Assembly (NCBI RefSeq): GCF_016863635.1
Contig: NZ_BOPG01000088.1
Span: 1 to 46,650, forward strand
DNA: 46,650 nt
Direction: 5' to 3'
From: Virgisporangium aurantiacum
GTDB taxonomy: Bacteria > Actinomycetota > Actinomycetes > Mycobacteriales > Micromonosporaceae
Positions 1 to 8,760 of this stretch are shown here, one piece after another. Under the pieces are notes generated by a model. The model was not told where the DNA came from. It worked only from the letters and a program-made list of their open reading frames with translations, and searched no databases. The position numbers and the translations under genes were made by a program. Each line of letters begins with the position of its first letter. Positions within the stretch are counted from its first letter, which is position 1.

Positions 1-310
1 TGCCGGTACGCGGGAACCGGGTGGCCGCTAGTCGTTCGTAGACGCTAGTGACGACATCCAGCGACTTTCCCTGCTCGCCGTCCGGGACGATGATCACCTG
101 TGGCTGGCCCAGGGCGTGCCGCACCTCCGCGAAACGGTCGAGCAACGGCTGGCTGGTCAGCAGCGCCACCGGCGTTCCCGCCGGACGGATCGCGCTCCAA
201 TACTCACTATTCGCGAGCAGTCCGATACCGTTGTCGAGTTTGCATGCCCGGCCAGCCGTGTTGATGATGGTCGTTTCAGCGACGCGGTGCTGGCTTCCAA
301 TGACCACCAC
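1..310 (-). CDS. 3-dehydroquinate synthase family protein, N-terminal part (runs off the left edge)
   Basis: Reading the minus strand from a GTG at 310 gives about 103 residues without a stop. They match the N-terminal NAD-binding half of the dehydroquinate synthase / sugar phosphate cyclase superfamily: an early VVVIGS strand, then IIVPDGEQGKSLDVV (family signature PDGEQxKS), then RFPRTG just before the expected GGG nucleotide loop. GGAGG lies eight bases before the GTG, and an in-frame stop occurs upstream, which fixes the start. The enzymes cyclise DAHP (AroB) or sedoheptulose 7-phosphate (C7-cyclitol synthases); the metal-binding half is outside the window, so AroB cannot be told from a secondary-metabolism cyclase. 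It lies 83 bases downstream of, and co-directional with, a ketopantoate-reductase-like gene. The family call is firm; the substrate is open. Confidence 0.75.
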   Translation of the reverse strand, partial: MVVIGSQHRVAETTIINTAGRACKLDNGIGLLANSEYWSAIRPAGTPVALLTSQPLLDRFAEVRHALGQPQVIIVPDGEQGKSLDVVTSVYERLAATRFPRTG

Positions 311-393
311 AGGTCCACCCTCCGTGTTACGGCCAATTTCGGAACTCCGGTGCGGTGCTAACGAACCCAGGACTTGCGCGATTGTTCGTCACT

Positions 394-1461
394 CTAGGCG
401 GTGGCTTCCTCATGTTCCAGTGATGGACGCACGTTGCGCGCCGCGTGGAAGGGAAGACCTTCAGCGCCGTCCAGAAGCACCCGTAGCGACCTGAAGGGGA
501 CGAAACGAAGATCCGCGACCAGACGCTGTGTACGACGGTTTAGCGGCACCGGCACTCCGGCAAGCCTGCCGAGCAAGACCACCTCACCGTTGAGGAAGTC
601 CACCTCACTGGTCGTTCCGCGGGCAAAGCTCTGCCATGTCGAGAAACGGCTGGGGACATGTCCGGGAACCGGCAGGATTTCTAATTGGACTCCACGGTAG
701 TCGAGAGCGCAATGCGGTGTCAGCGGGATCTCGGCGGCATGAAGGGCAGCGATCGCTTCCTCGCGCAAGAGCATCTTTGCTCGGCCACGAAGATCCTCAG
801 GGCCGCTAAGAAGGTCGAGGGCATTCGCAACGCTCCCCAACAATTTCGCCGCTTTGTGGCGCCGCTCGTCCATCACTGAAAACGCCTCAAACCCAGCATT
901 TCCGAGGTCTCGCGCGATACTGTCTTGGACGTCGTCACGGCCGCCCGGATGGCGACCGAGCCAGATGACCCCAGCGACTGGCGGAAGCGACGGAGAAACA
1001 ACCTCGCCAGGTGTGAGGAAGCTGGCCGCGACCGCGATCGTGGCGCCGTAGACGTTGTCGAAGCGCCGCAACGCCGTGCCCTCGGCGGCGAGCCCGTTCT
1101 GGAAGGTCACCATGGGCAGATCGGCACCGACACCGACCGGCTCGCTGGCGCAGTGAACTGGTTTCCAGGCCCACTCCGCCAGGACGGGCTCGACGTCCTG
1201 CGTCTTGACGGTCAGGAACAGCACATCCGACGGCGACAGTTCTACCTCACTCGCCGTCTCTGCCACCGTCATGCCGATCGTGCGCACGCCGTCGGGCCGC
1301 CGGACAACGAGCCCTCGGCTACGGATCAGGCGAGCGTGCTCGCCTCGAGCCACCAGCACGACATCATGGCCGGTCTCCACGAGATGGGCGGCCACCACTC
1401 CCCCAACCGCCCCGGCCCCGATCACCACATAACGACGAGGGCTATCAGGTTGAAAGCTCAT
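394..1461 (-). CDS. Ketopantoate reductase family (PanE/ApbA-like) oxidoreductase
   Basis: A 355-residue protein with the N-terminal Rossmann motif VIGAGAVGG at residues 13-21, the family strand VLFLTVKTQD near 85 and FQNGLAAE near 122. The C-terminal helical domain carries HKAAKLL followed by an Asn, and the substrate-loop motif SEVDFLNGEVV. Family members reduce 2-ketopantoate with NADPH, but many homologues act in secondary metabolism on other 2-oxo acids. Its length is a little above the usual 290-320. The gene probably forms an operon with the downstream cyclase-like gene, since both run leftward with an 83-base gap. That pairing with a sugar-phosphate-cyclase-type enzyme makes a specialised role as plausible as pantothenate synthesis. 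The ATG at 1461 fits the first strand directly. Confidence 0.8.
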   Translation of the reverse strand: MSFQPDSPRRYVVIGAGAVGGVVAAHLVETGHDVVLVARGEHARLIRSRGLVVRRPDGVRTIGMTVAETASEVELSPSDVLFLTVKTQDVEPVLAEWAWKPVHCASEPVGVGADLPMVTFQNGLAAEGTALRRFDNVYGATIAVAASFLTPGEVVSPSLPPVAGVIWLGRHPGGRDDVQDSIARDLGNAGFEAFSVMDERRHKAAKLLGSVANALDLLSGPEDLRGRAKMLLREEAIAALHAAEIPLTPHCALDYRGVQLEILPVPGHVPSRFSTWQSFARGTTSEVDFLNGEVVLLGRLAGVPVPLNRRTQRLVADLRFVPFRSLRVLLDGAEGLPFHAARNVRPSLEHEEATA

Positions 1462-1859
1462 GAAGCGAATCTACGAGGACGAAGCCGCAAAGCGGATTGA
1501 CTGAAGTTGACTCGAAAACGGGCGTGTATTGATCAACGTTCTGCTGAAACGCCTCGTCGAGGTTTGGATTGGTTACCACAGCAAAATCCGGCCGACGACG
1601 AGGGCCACGCCGTTGATGCGCCTTGCGTCCTGCGCACGTGTATACCAACGTGTCAGACAAGCGGTGCCACCAGCTCCTGGACTGCACCGGCAGTGGCAGG
1701 TCGCTACCCGTCCGGAGCAACGCCCGACCACGACGCGACCGGCGCCGCCGGGTCGCCAGTTGTTCTACGGTCCGGCGAGGCGACCGCCGCCAGCACCGTC
1801 ACCACGACGAGCGCGGCGGCGAGGCGGCGAGCGTCTCCGCCCCCGGGTCGCCGGCGATC
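1462..1859. other. Intergenic stretch upstream of the reductase gene
   Basis: No convincing gene is visible. The part next to the reductase start (about 1462-1610) is noticeably less GC-rich than its surroundings and probably holds the promoter for the leftward operon. The rest reads only as Arg/Pro-rich open frames without recognisable domains. Confidence 0.4.
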
Positions 1860-2002
1860 CTGCGCACGAGTACCGGCTGAGCCCCGGACCGGGCGAGCTC
1901 ATCTTCGGCTACGCGAACCTCACCGAACGCGCCATCGCCGACGGGATCGATGCCCTCGCCGACGCGGTCGCGGAGATCCGTACCCGCCTTCCCGGCCGGT
2001 GA
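1860..2002 (+). pseudogene. C-terminal remnant of a MocR/PdxR-type GntR-aminotransferase regulator
   Basis: The last 45 or so codons of an open frame ending at 2002 read GELIFGYANLTERAIADGI followed by a DALADAVAEIR helix. This strongly resembles the extreme C-terminus of MocR-family regulators (GntR winged helix fused to an aminotransferase-fold domain), where LxLGYAxLxExAIxxG is typical. The sequence upstream in the same frame is Arg/Pro-rich and unlike the family, so the HTH and the PLP-binding domain are absent. The fragment stops at a perfect inverted repeat, suggesting that gene end and terminator survived while the 5' part was deleted. The identification rests on a short segment. Confidence 0.45.
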
Positions 2003-2029
2003 GCCTCATCGGCGGACCCACCGGCCGGG
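1991..2029. terminator. Bidirectional terminator-like 11-bp inverted repeat
   Basis: CCCGGCCGGTG (1991-2001) is the exact reverse complement of CACCGGCCGGG (2019-2029), giving an 11-bp GC-only stem with a 17-base loop. It sits between the 3' ends of two convergent decayed genes, as expected for a shared terminator; there is no T-run. Confidence 0.6.
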
Positions 2030-2034
2030 GCCGG

Positions 2035-2546
2035 TCAGGCGAGCGCCGCGGCCCTGAGAATCGGGACGCACCGCGCGACGATCCTGACCCGGTCGGCGTC
2101 CGTGCCGTTGCCACCCGGCACGTGTAGGTGCCCGGCGGGCACCGTCGACGGCAGGGTGGCACGGAGCTTGGTGACGCGGTAGGCGATCTCGTTGGACAGG
2201 AAACCGCCGCCACCGCCCCACACCGACGTGGATCCGGACGTGGGCCCGGTGTCGCTCCTCACCGGAGCCTGGCCCGCTCCGCGGATCTCCCAGACGCTCC
2301 GGTCCACGGCGGTGAAGGCACGTTGTCGATCACGTCGACCTTCAGGCTGCTGGCGGTGAACTGCGGACCGGCCGCGATGACCAGCGGCGGCTCCGGGGCG
2401 TCGAGCGTGCCGGGCGGGTCACTGCCCTCGTTGTCCGGGAAATCCGGCCCGGTCGACCGGTTGCGGCCGTTGAAGACCTCCAACTCGAAGTCGCCACGGG
2501 TGTTGTTGACGCCCTCGCTGACCCAGGCAACAAGGGACGTCGACAC
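2035..2546 (-). pseudogene. Decayed pyroglutamyl-peptidase-like (C15 family) gene
   Basis: Two overlapping minus-strand frames together give the C-terminal half of a C15-like peptidase. The upstream frame (2259-2546) carries GDFELEVFNGRNRSTGPDFP; the downstream frame (2035-2307) carries GGFLSNEIAYRV and, about 25 residues later, AGHLHVP. C15 enzymes have a catalytic Cys in a GxxLCNxxxY motif and a His in AGFIHVP; here the His motif is kept but the Cys position reads Ser. A frame change between 2260 and 2310 and the missing N-terminal half make it non-functional. The family assignment is by motif memory and moderately sure. Confidence 0.5.
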
Positions 2547-2726
2547 GTCCGGTGGAGTCAGGCCGCTCGCAAGGTGGCTCTTTTTGTGTCCGCCGGCGTT
2601 GGCTGTCGTCGACGGTTTAACGGGTCATGATGGTGGCCTCGTTCCGAGGACCCTCAGGCCGGGTCCACACGTTGTGTACGTGTATCCCGATGATCGGGTG
2701 CCATCGTCGGCTGGATCAGGCACGTC

Positions 2727-5700
2727 TCACGGGCCTACCGGCTGGTGGCGTCGATCGAGCCAGTACGCCATCACATGGCAGAGCCAGCCAATATCTACCG
2801 GCTTGGTCAGATAGTCCGTCGCACCGGCTCTTAGGCTGCGATCGCGATCCTCCGGCAGTGCCCGGGCCGTGAAAAATATGATCGGCAGGTCGGCGAAGTC
2901 CCCACGGCGCCGGATCTCCCGTGTCGCTTGGTATCCGTCCATCTCCGGCATCATGGCGTCCATCAGAACGAGCTCGATGTCGGCGTACTCGGTCAACAGT
3001 CTCACGCCTGCAGCGCCGTTGTCGGCGTACATAAGGATCATGCCGAGCGATTCGAGGACGTTGACCAGAGCGTATACGTTACGGACATCGTCATCGACGA
3101 CGAGGATCGTGACACCGGCGAGCCGTTCCGCGACCGTGGGGTCCACGCCCAGTCGCCAGCGTGGGTCGTAGGGCACGTCAGCGGCAGGTGCGCCGTCGGT
3201 GTGTGCCGTGTGTTCGTCACCCAGGACCGGTGCAGCCGTCACGTCCCGTCTTGGCTCAGTTCCGGTCGGACTGACTTCACCCGGGCTGTCGTGCCCGGTC
3301 CAATCGGTCGAGGCGTCGGGCAGATGGAGGGTGAAGGCCGAGCCGCTATCCACCGCGTCGGCGGTGACTGTGCCGCCGAGCACGGCGGCCAGCGCGCGCC
3401 CGAACGCCACCGCGGCGACGTTGGCCTGCGGGCTCATTGCGCTGGCAACCGTGACGGTGAACACGCGGTCCGCGTCCGTCAGCGTTGGGATGTCGAGGTG
3501 CGAGCCGGCTTGTGCAACGCCGACCCGTACGGTGACCGTGCCAGCGGTGGTCGCCGAGATCGCGCTGGATATCAGGTTGTTCAGAATGAGGCGCAGCACG
3601 TGTGGGTCAGCAACCACGTGTTGCGGCGCGTTCTGCGCCAGCTCCATAGCGATCGCCGTTCCCTTGGCCTCGGCCATCGGAAGAAATCTCCGCGTGGTGT
3701 CGACTCGGACGTCCGCCCACGCGATCTGGCGATGTTGAAGGTTCACTTGACCCACCACGATCCTCAGCAGATCCGTGAGGTCGTCGACCATTGCCAGCGC
3801 GTCCATCGCCGCGGATCGGATGACTCGGGCGAACTCGGCCTGTTTGGCGGTGAGACGACCGTCGCCGTCGTCCGCGAGCAGCCGTGCCAACAGGGAGATC
3901 GAGAGCAGCGGCGTACGCACGTCCGATAGTGCGTCTTCGGAGATACCCGTCCAATTCCAACCGTCCGGGGACGGGGCCGGCTTGTCTTTTGTGGCTGCGC
4001 CGGCAGGAACGGCCGGCCCCACCGGGGACGGGGCCGGCTTGTCTGTTGTGGCTGCGCGGGCAGGAACGGCCGGCCCCACGTAGGTCTCCGGCAGAAATAG
4101 GGTGAACGTCGATCCGCGTCCGGGCGTGGATGCCACTGTGATGGTTCCGCCAAGTAGCGCGGCGAGGTCACGGCTGATCGACAGGCCGAGTCCTGTGCCG
4201 CCGTACTTGCGGCTGGTCGTGCCATCAGCCTGTCGAAACGCGTCGAACACCAGCGACAGTTTGTCTTCAGCGATTCCGATCCCGGTGTCGGTCACGGCGA
4301 AAGCCAGAACCCGGCTGGAGTTGACGAGCGACGGCGCATCGAAGTGGGCACCCGCTGGCGCGAGGCCGATCTTCAAACCAACGGCACCGGTACCGGTGAA
4401 TTTGACGGCATTCGCCATGAGGTTGCGCAGCACCTGCTGCACCCGTTGCGTGTCCGTCACGATCACCTGTGGTACATCCGCATCCACCGTAACCGAGAAG
4501 TTCAGCGCCTTCAGTTCGGACTGTGGCCTGAACGCTTGCTCTACGTACGCGCTGAGGTCAGCCAGCGAAGCCTCGCTGGGCTGCACGTCCATCCGGCCGG
4601 CAGCGATCTTTGACAGATCCAGGATGTCGTCGATCAGCGCGAGCAGATCCGAACCCGCGTTGTGGATGGTGCGAGCGAACTCGACGTGCTTGTCGGCCAA
4701 CTTGTCCAACGGTTCGGCCAGTAGCCGCGACAGGAGCAGCATCGAGTTCAGCGGTGTACGCAGCTCATGACTCGTGTTAGCGAGGAATTCGTCCTTGTAC
4801 CTGGATGCAAGGATCAGCTGCTGGGTCTGTTGCTCCAGCGCGCGGTTGGCCTTCTGCAGGCGATCGGTGAGCTCTCGCGCCTCTCGTAGGGCGACCTCGG
4901 ACTGCAGCCGTGCGGCCTCCAGTTCGTCGATGCGGTTCTGCACTGCGGATCTGCTTCGGGCGATGAGCTGGATGACTGTTCCGGGCACGTCGGCACCCCG
5001 CTCGCCGAGCCACCGCTGGGCCTCCTCGACCCTGGTGTCGGAGAGTAGGTCGCCGTCCGCAGCTCGTTCCTCCATCGTTGCCAGCCAACGCTGGAACTCG
5101 GCATCCTCATCGACCCAGTCGCCGAACCGACGCCACCCGCGGATCAGCGCTTCATGTGCGAGCTCGGCCGTGCCAGGGCCATCGGGACCGAGTACGACGA
5201 GTCGGTAGTCCGGGCGGGCCAGCTGCTCGGCGATAGCCCAATCCGGTCCGATGTGCTCTTTGCGCGCGACGACCCGTACGGCGGCCGCCGCGCCACTGCG
5301 GCTTCGAACCATGCTCAGCAGGACCCGGCGCACCCGGGACGGATCGGTTCGCTCAGTGAGATCGCTGAAGACTCGCTCCGCGTGTCGATTCAGAGCGCCC
5401 GCAACTCCACCGAGAGAATGGTAGCTGTCAAAGCTCAGGCGTCGCTCGTCCTGCAGCGCCCACAGCTCCGTGAGTGTGAACTCCAACAGCGGCAGCCCAC
5501 CATGGCCCTGGCTGGCGTTGCGAGCGATGGTCTCGGCGAGACCGGCGGCGTACGACACACCGCTGAGGGTGGCCGGCTCCACGATCACCCGGGTCATGGC
5601 GAGTGTGTCGAGGGGAGACAGGTTGAGCTGTCGATCCTGCAAGCGCGGGCCGACACCGGCCAGCTCCAGTAGACCGGGCAGGAAGTCCACCCGCAGGGTG

Positions 5701-6887
5701 CATATCAACCGCACATCGCTGTCACCGGTCTCGGCCGAATCGGGGAGGATCTTGTCGAGGAAGGCCTGGTGCTCGTCAGCGACGTCGAGCAGCAGCGCTT
5801 CCTCCAACTGGTCCGCCGCGAACGCAACCCGGCGGCCCAGCAGCACCGCGAGCTGTGTACCGACGCGCCATAGTCCGTCTGTACGGAGTCGATCAGCCAT
5901 CTCCGACAGATCCCGCAGAGAGTACCCGCCGTTCGGCCGTTCCAGCTCCAGGACCGCTCTGGCCAACGAGTCGAACGGGCTCGGACCCGGACGAAACGAC
6001 GCGACCGCCCAGCCGTCGGCGCGCAGGGTCGGCACCAGACCGGCACCGACGAGTGACGACTTGCCGACTCCGGAGGCGCCGACAACCGCGACCAGCGGAT
6101 GCCGGTTGGTCATGCGACGCAACCGGTGGACCTCCTCCTCGCGGCCGACAAACAGCCCGGCTTCGGCATCAGCCGGCGTGAACGCCTGCAGACCGCGATA
6201 GGGACACGGCGGTAACGTCGTCCGGGCAAGTACGTCCGGCCACGCTGCGGCCATGTGTGCCATCGGGACCGCGTAGGCATCTCTTGCCACGGCTGCCCGG
6301 CTGGCGACGGCGAGCATGCCGACGACCGCATCACCATGACCGTCGGCGACCACAGCGGGCGCTCCGCTGTAGCCAGGCTGTGCCCGCAGCGCGGACTCGG
6401 CGGCAACATCGAGCTGCAGCAACCCTCCACCGACGACGCCGCGGAACCGGCAGGTGCTCCAACCGCCGTTCTGAACGCGTGGCGGCTCGCCCGGATATCC
6501 GAAGACGTGGATCATGCCTTCGGGGACCCGCTCGTCAAGCATCCGGGCTGGACCGGCTCCCGGCGGAAGGATGTCACCACCGACGATGATCAGACCGGCG
6601 ACGTCTCTGCCGGGCTGCGTTCCCACGGCGGGTGGATCCCACGCTACGATCTTGCAGCTGCGAAGCGGTGCACCTTCCGAATCGCCCAGCAAGGGAAAGT
6701 CGATCTGCACCCGGGCGGAATCCGATGGCGGCTCGCGGGCCGCCTTGTCTCGGCGTAGCGCCACGTTGACCACGTGGGCGCAGGTAACGACGTGGTGGTC
6801 ACCGACTACGAAGCCCAGACCCGCTGGCGTGTCCGTGCCCGCTCCGCGGACACGGATCAGAAAACCTTCACGCTGCGTTGACGGCAT
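2727..6887 (-). CDS. Trypsin-like protease / nSTAND NTPase / hybrid histidine kinase / receiver fusion
   Basis: A 1386-residue protein with these modules in order. (1) Trypsin-like peptidase, residues 5-220, with a plausible triad His38 (VTCAHVV), Asp95 (GRDVAGL) and Ser174 (PGYSGAP). (2) nSTAND NTPase, about 228-590: entry motif PYRGLQAF, Walker A GASGVGKSS at 270, Walker B-like ADQLEE at 358, GGLPLLEF at 463, HEALIRGW at 578. (3) Coiled coil, about 640-695. (4) Histidine kinase: SHELRTPL with His707, N-box NLMANAVKF, DTGIGI at 867, GGTGLGLSI at 896. (5) A second kinase-like unit, about 980-1190, lacking these catalytic motifs. (6) Receiver, 1258-1380, with Asp1310, Thr1340 and Lys1362. There is no membrane segment. 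Its start overlaps the Trypco1 gene by 20 bases. Trypsin-STAND proteins with Trypco partners are proposed conflict or programmed-death systems; phosphorelay control would be an added layer. Target and trigger are unknown. Confidence 0.9.
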   Translation of the reverse strand: MPSTQREGFLIRVRGAGTDTPAGLGFVVGDHHVVTCAHVVNVALRRDKAAREPPSDSARVQIDFPLLGDSEGAPLRSCKIVAWDPPAVGTQPGRDVAGLIIVGGDILPPGAGPARMLDERVPEGMIHVFGYPGEPPRVQNGGWSTCRFRGVVGGGLLQLDVAAESALRAQPGYSGAPAVVADGHGDAVVGMLAVASRAAVARDAYAVPMAHMAAAWPDVLARTTLPPCPYRGLQAFTPADAEAGLFVGREEEVHRLRRMTNRHPLVAVVGASGVGKSSLVGAGLVPTLRADGWAVASFRPGPSPFDSLARAVLELERPNGGYSLRDLSEMADRLRTDGLWRVGTQLAVLLGRRVAFAADQLEEALLLDVADEHQAFLDKILPDSAETGDSDVRLICTLRVDFLPGLLELAGVGPRLQDRQLNLSPLDTLAMTRVIVEPATLSGVSYAAGLAETIARNASQGHGGLPLLEFTLTELWALQDERRLSFDSYHSLGGVAGALNRHAERVFSDLTERTDPSRVRRVLLSMVRSRSGAAAAVRVVARKEHIGPDWAIAEQLARPDYRLVVLGPDGPGTAELAHEALIRGWRRFGDWVDEDAEFQRWLATMEERAADGDLLSDTRVEEAQRWLGERGADVPGTVIQLIARSRSAVQNRIDELEAARLQSEVALREARELTDRLQKANRALEQQTQQLILASRYKDEFLANTSHELRTPLNSMLLLSRLLAEPLDKLADKHVEFARTIHNAGSDLLALIDDILDLSKIAAGRMDVQPSEASLADLSAYVEQAFRPQSELKALNFSVTVDADVPQVIVTDTQRVQQVLRNLMANAVKFTGTGAVGLKIGLAPAGAHFDAPSLVNSSRVLAFAVTDTGIGIAEDKLSLVFDAFRQADGTTSRKYGGTGLGLSISRDLAALLGGTITVASTPGRGSTFTLFLPETYVGPAVPARAATTDKPAPSPVGPAVPAGAATKDKPAPSPDGWNWTGISEDALSDVRTPLLSISLLARLLADDGDGRLTAKQAEFARVIRSAAMDALAMVDDLTDLLRIVVGQVNLQHRQIAWADVRVDTTRRFLPMAEAKGTAIAMELAQNAPQHVVADPHVLRLILNNLISSAISATTAGTVTVRVGVAQAGSHLDIPTLTDADRVFTVTVASAMSPQANVAAVAFGRALAAVLGGTVTADAVDSGSAFTLHLPDASTDWTGHDSPGEVSPTGTEPRRDVTAAPVLGDEHTAHTDGAPAADVPYDPRWRLGVDPTVAERLAGVTILVVDDDVRNVYALVNVLESLGMILMYADNGAAGVRLLTEYADIELVLMDAMMPEMDGYQATREIRRRGDFADLPIIFFTARALPEDRDRSLRAGATDYLTKPVDIGWLCHVMAYWLDRRHQPVGP
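3967..4080. repeat. 57-bp tandem duplication in the linker between the two kinase units
   Basis: Two near-identical 57-base units (3967-4023 and 4024-4080) encode a 19-residue repeat, VGPAVPARAATTDKPAPSP and its variant. The flexible Ala/Pro linker joins the active kinase to the degenerate one. The length is a multiple of three, so the frame is preserved. Confidence 0.85.
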
Positions 6888-7209
6888 CCGGCTCGGCTCG
6901 CTTCCACAGCAAGCGGATGGTGAAGTTCACCTCTGTTGTGCCTTTGGCGATGATGACTCCCGATTCGCCGCCGATCTTGAGGCCAAAGCCGATCTCCGCC
7001 TCCGACGGGCTCACATGACGCACCAGCTCGGTCACCTTGGCAAGGGCTGGCCGGACCTGCGACAGCGCCTGTTCGAGTGACATACGCGCCCGCGCCGTGG
7101 TGCCGTCACCACTGGCCAGCTCAAGATCAGAAGCAATGTTGTCGTCAACCTCGAAGACCGCAACCCCTTCCTGATCGTCCTCCACCGCCATCACCAAGAG
7201 CCGATCCAA
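6868..7209 (-). CDS. Trypco1-domain (CU044_2847 family) small protein
   Basis: A 113-residue protein with the pattern of the trypsin-co-occurring domain 1 family: EVDD near residue 20, a central helix with ALSQVRPALAKV, then SPSEAEIGFGLKIGGESGVI, and a C-terminal strand VNFTIRLLW. Family members are short beta-rich proteins encoded beside trypsin-like or STAND conflict proteins and are thought to be partners, sensors or substrates of the protease. The start is a TTG at 7209 with GGGAG a few bases upstream; an in-frame ATG at residue 7 is an alternative. Its stop overlaps the start of the protease-STAND-kinase gene by 20 bases, so translation is probably coupled and the products work together. 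No signal peptide or membrane segment is seen. Confidence 0.8.
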   Translation of the reverse strand: MDRLLVMAVEDDQEGVAVFEVDDNIASDLELASGDGTTARARMSLEQALSQVRPALAKVTELVRHVSPSEAEIGFGLKIGGESGVIIAKGTTEVNFTIRLLWKRAEPDAVNAA

Positions 7210-7590
7210 AGCTGCTCCCTACTCCGATTGGTGCCCACGCCGTTCCTCGATGCGCCGGCGCCGGAAGCACAATGTACCCAAGACTGAGCCGACCGTGACG
7301 AGGCCCACGGTCCTGTCGGGAGTCGGCCCGCTGGCCGTTGGGATCCCGCCCAGCCATGGCGCGGCGGCACCAGGGAGGGATCTCAATGGCCGTGGATCGC
7401 GATGCAGATCACCGGCCACGGCAGCAGGCCGGCCGATGGCGCTGAGGCCAGGGCTCTATCACGTGTGCCCCGCGGGTCCTTCAACCGGGCCGCAGCGAGC
7501 CAATCGCGTCGATGCCATAGCTGGGACGGTACTGTAGCGACGTAGGGATTTCTCCCCGATCATTATGGTATTCGCCAGCTGGACTGATAC
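7210..7590. other. Intergenic stretch upstream of the Trypco1 gene
   Basis: No confident gene. A minus-strand open frame (7219-7419, GTG start) encodes 66 residues with one short hydrophobic stretch, TVGLVTVGSVLGTLCF, followed by RRRR, and ends nine bases before the Trypco1 start. It could be a small single-span membrane protein of the same operon, but it lacks a clear ribosome site and I would not rely on it. Any promoter for the conflict module should lie here. Confidence 0.3.
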
Positions 7591-8760
7591 CTATTTGGAG
7601 TTGGGCCGGAAATTCCCGGGTCGCCAAAGCCCGGTAGATAGCCCGACGCGTATCCATCCTGCCTCCTCCTGCTGGCCGATTGCTTGGTAGATGTCAATTG
7701 CCCGCTCCCAGTCCCGCCGTGCCGCCTCGGTCTGGCCGGCGCCATCCAAAGCCGCAGCCACAATCGTCAGGAAAACGCCTGTCCCATCCGGTCCCCGATA
7801 TCGGTGCCGATCGCGATCGACTCGTTGCCATACCGGATCGCGTCGTCGAACCTACGCAGTTTGAGGCACGCCATGGCGAGCCGGCCGAGCGTAATGCCCT
7901 CGCCAAGGGGCAACCCGGCGTGCCGAAAGATTTCGATCGCCTGTCGTGCGTGATCAGCCGCGACAGCGGGATTTCCTCGCATCAGATCCACGAACGACAG
8001 CACCTCGAGGGCGTGACCCTCCGCCTTCCGGTCTCCGGTGTGACGGGCGAGGGCCGCCGCCTGGTTGAGATGGTCGATCGCCTCCTCCAGCCGGTCAACC
8101 CTGCAGTACACGGCTCCAAGGTCGGAGAGATGGAGAGCCTCCAGCCGGTCGAGGTCCGGAAAATGTCGACACCGCGTTCGAAGTAGGCCATCGCCTCGTC
8201 AAGCCGACCGCGATAATTCTCGACAGCGCCCAGATGGTGCAGCATGACCGCCTCTCCCAGGCGATTGCCCGCCTGGCGCGTGGCGGTCAGGCCGATGTTT
8301 GCCATCGTGCCGAATGCGTCGAATACCATGTACAGCTGAAAGAATGCACGCGTTGCCTCGACCATGCCCGCGGTCGTCGAGTGCTCGCCAAGTTGAGCGG
8401 CCTGACGCGTCGCCGCCACCAGATTTTCGATTTCGACCTCAAACCGGGCCAGTGCCTCGGTATGGGTCGAGAAGAGCTCACTGAACTTGGGAACCGGCGA
8501 CGGTCGAGCGGTGAGGCGGCGAGGTCGGTTGAGGATCTGAGCGGCCTCACCAGCCGAATGGAGATACCACTCCAGCGATCGACGTTTCGCGGTGAGCCGG
8601 CTTCACTTGTCTCATCATGTTCGGCTTGTTCGGCAGCGTAGTCTCGGAGAAGGTCGTGGAACCGGTAGCGACCCGAAGCGGCTTCCCCCAGCAGGTGGGT
8701 GTTGGTTCAGCACTTCTAATATTCGCCTGGCCTTGGGGACCGACAAGCCGACGAGTACCA
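7591..8760 (-). pseudogene. Frameshifted C-terminal half of an AfsR/SARP-type NB-ARC-TPR regulator
   Basis: The minus strand reads like the C-terminal half of an AfsR-type regulator, broken across frames. GLSVPKARRILEVL (about 8705-8750) and RYRFHDLLRDYA (about 8640-8680) are hallmarks of the winged helix after the NB-ARC domain, but they lie in different frames. TPR repeats follow: ALARHTGDRKAEGHAL, GLPLGEGITLGRLA, and a last one with EAARRDWERAIDIYQAIG. Frame changes occur near 8700, 8165 and 7770. The final TPR frame stops at 7591. The BTAD, DNA-binding and NTPase parts are missing: homology ends abruptly near 8750, where an unrelated plus-strand gene remnant begins. Intact relatives activate secondary metabolism; this copy cannot. 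Confidence 0.75.

Noticed and set aside
1445..1720. A 91-codon minus-strand frame overlapping the reductase start
   Set aside because: No ribosome site or recognisable family, and the lower GC content suggests promoter DNA.
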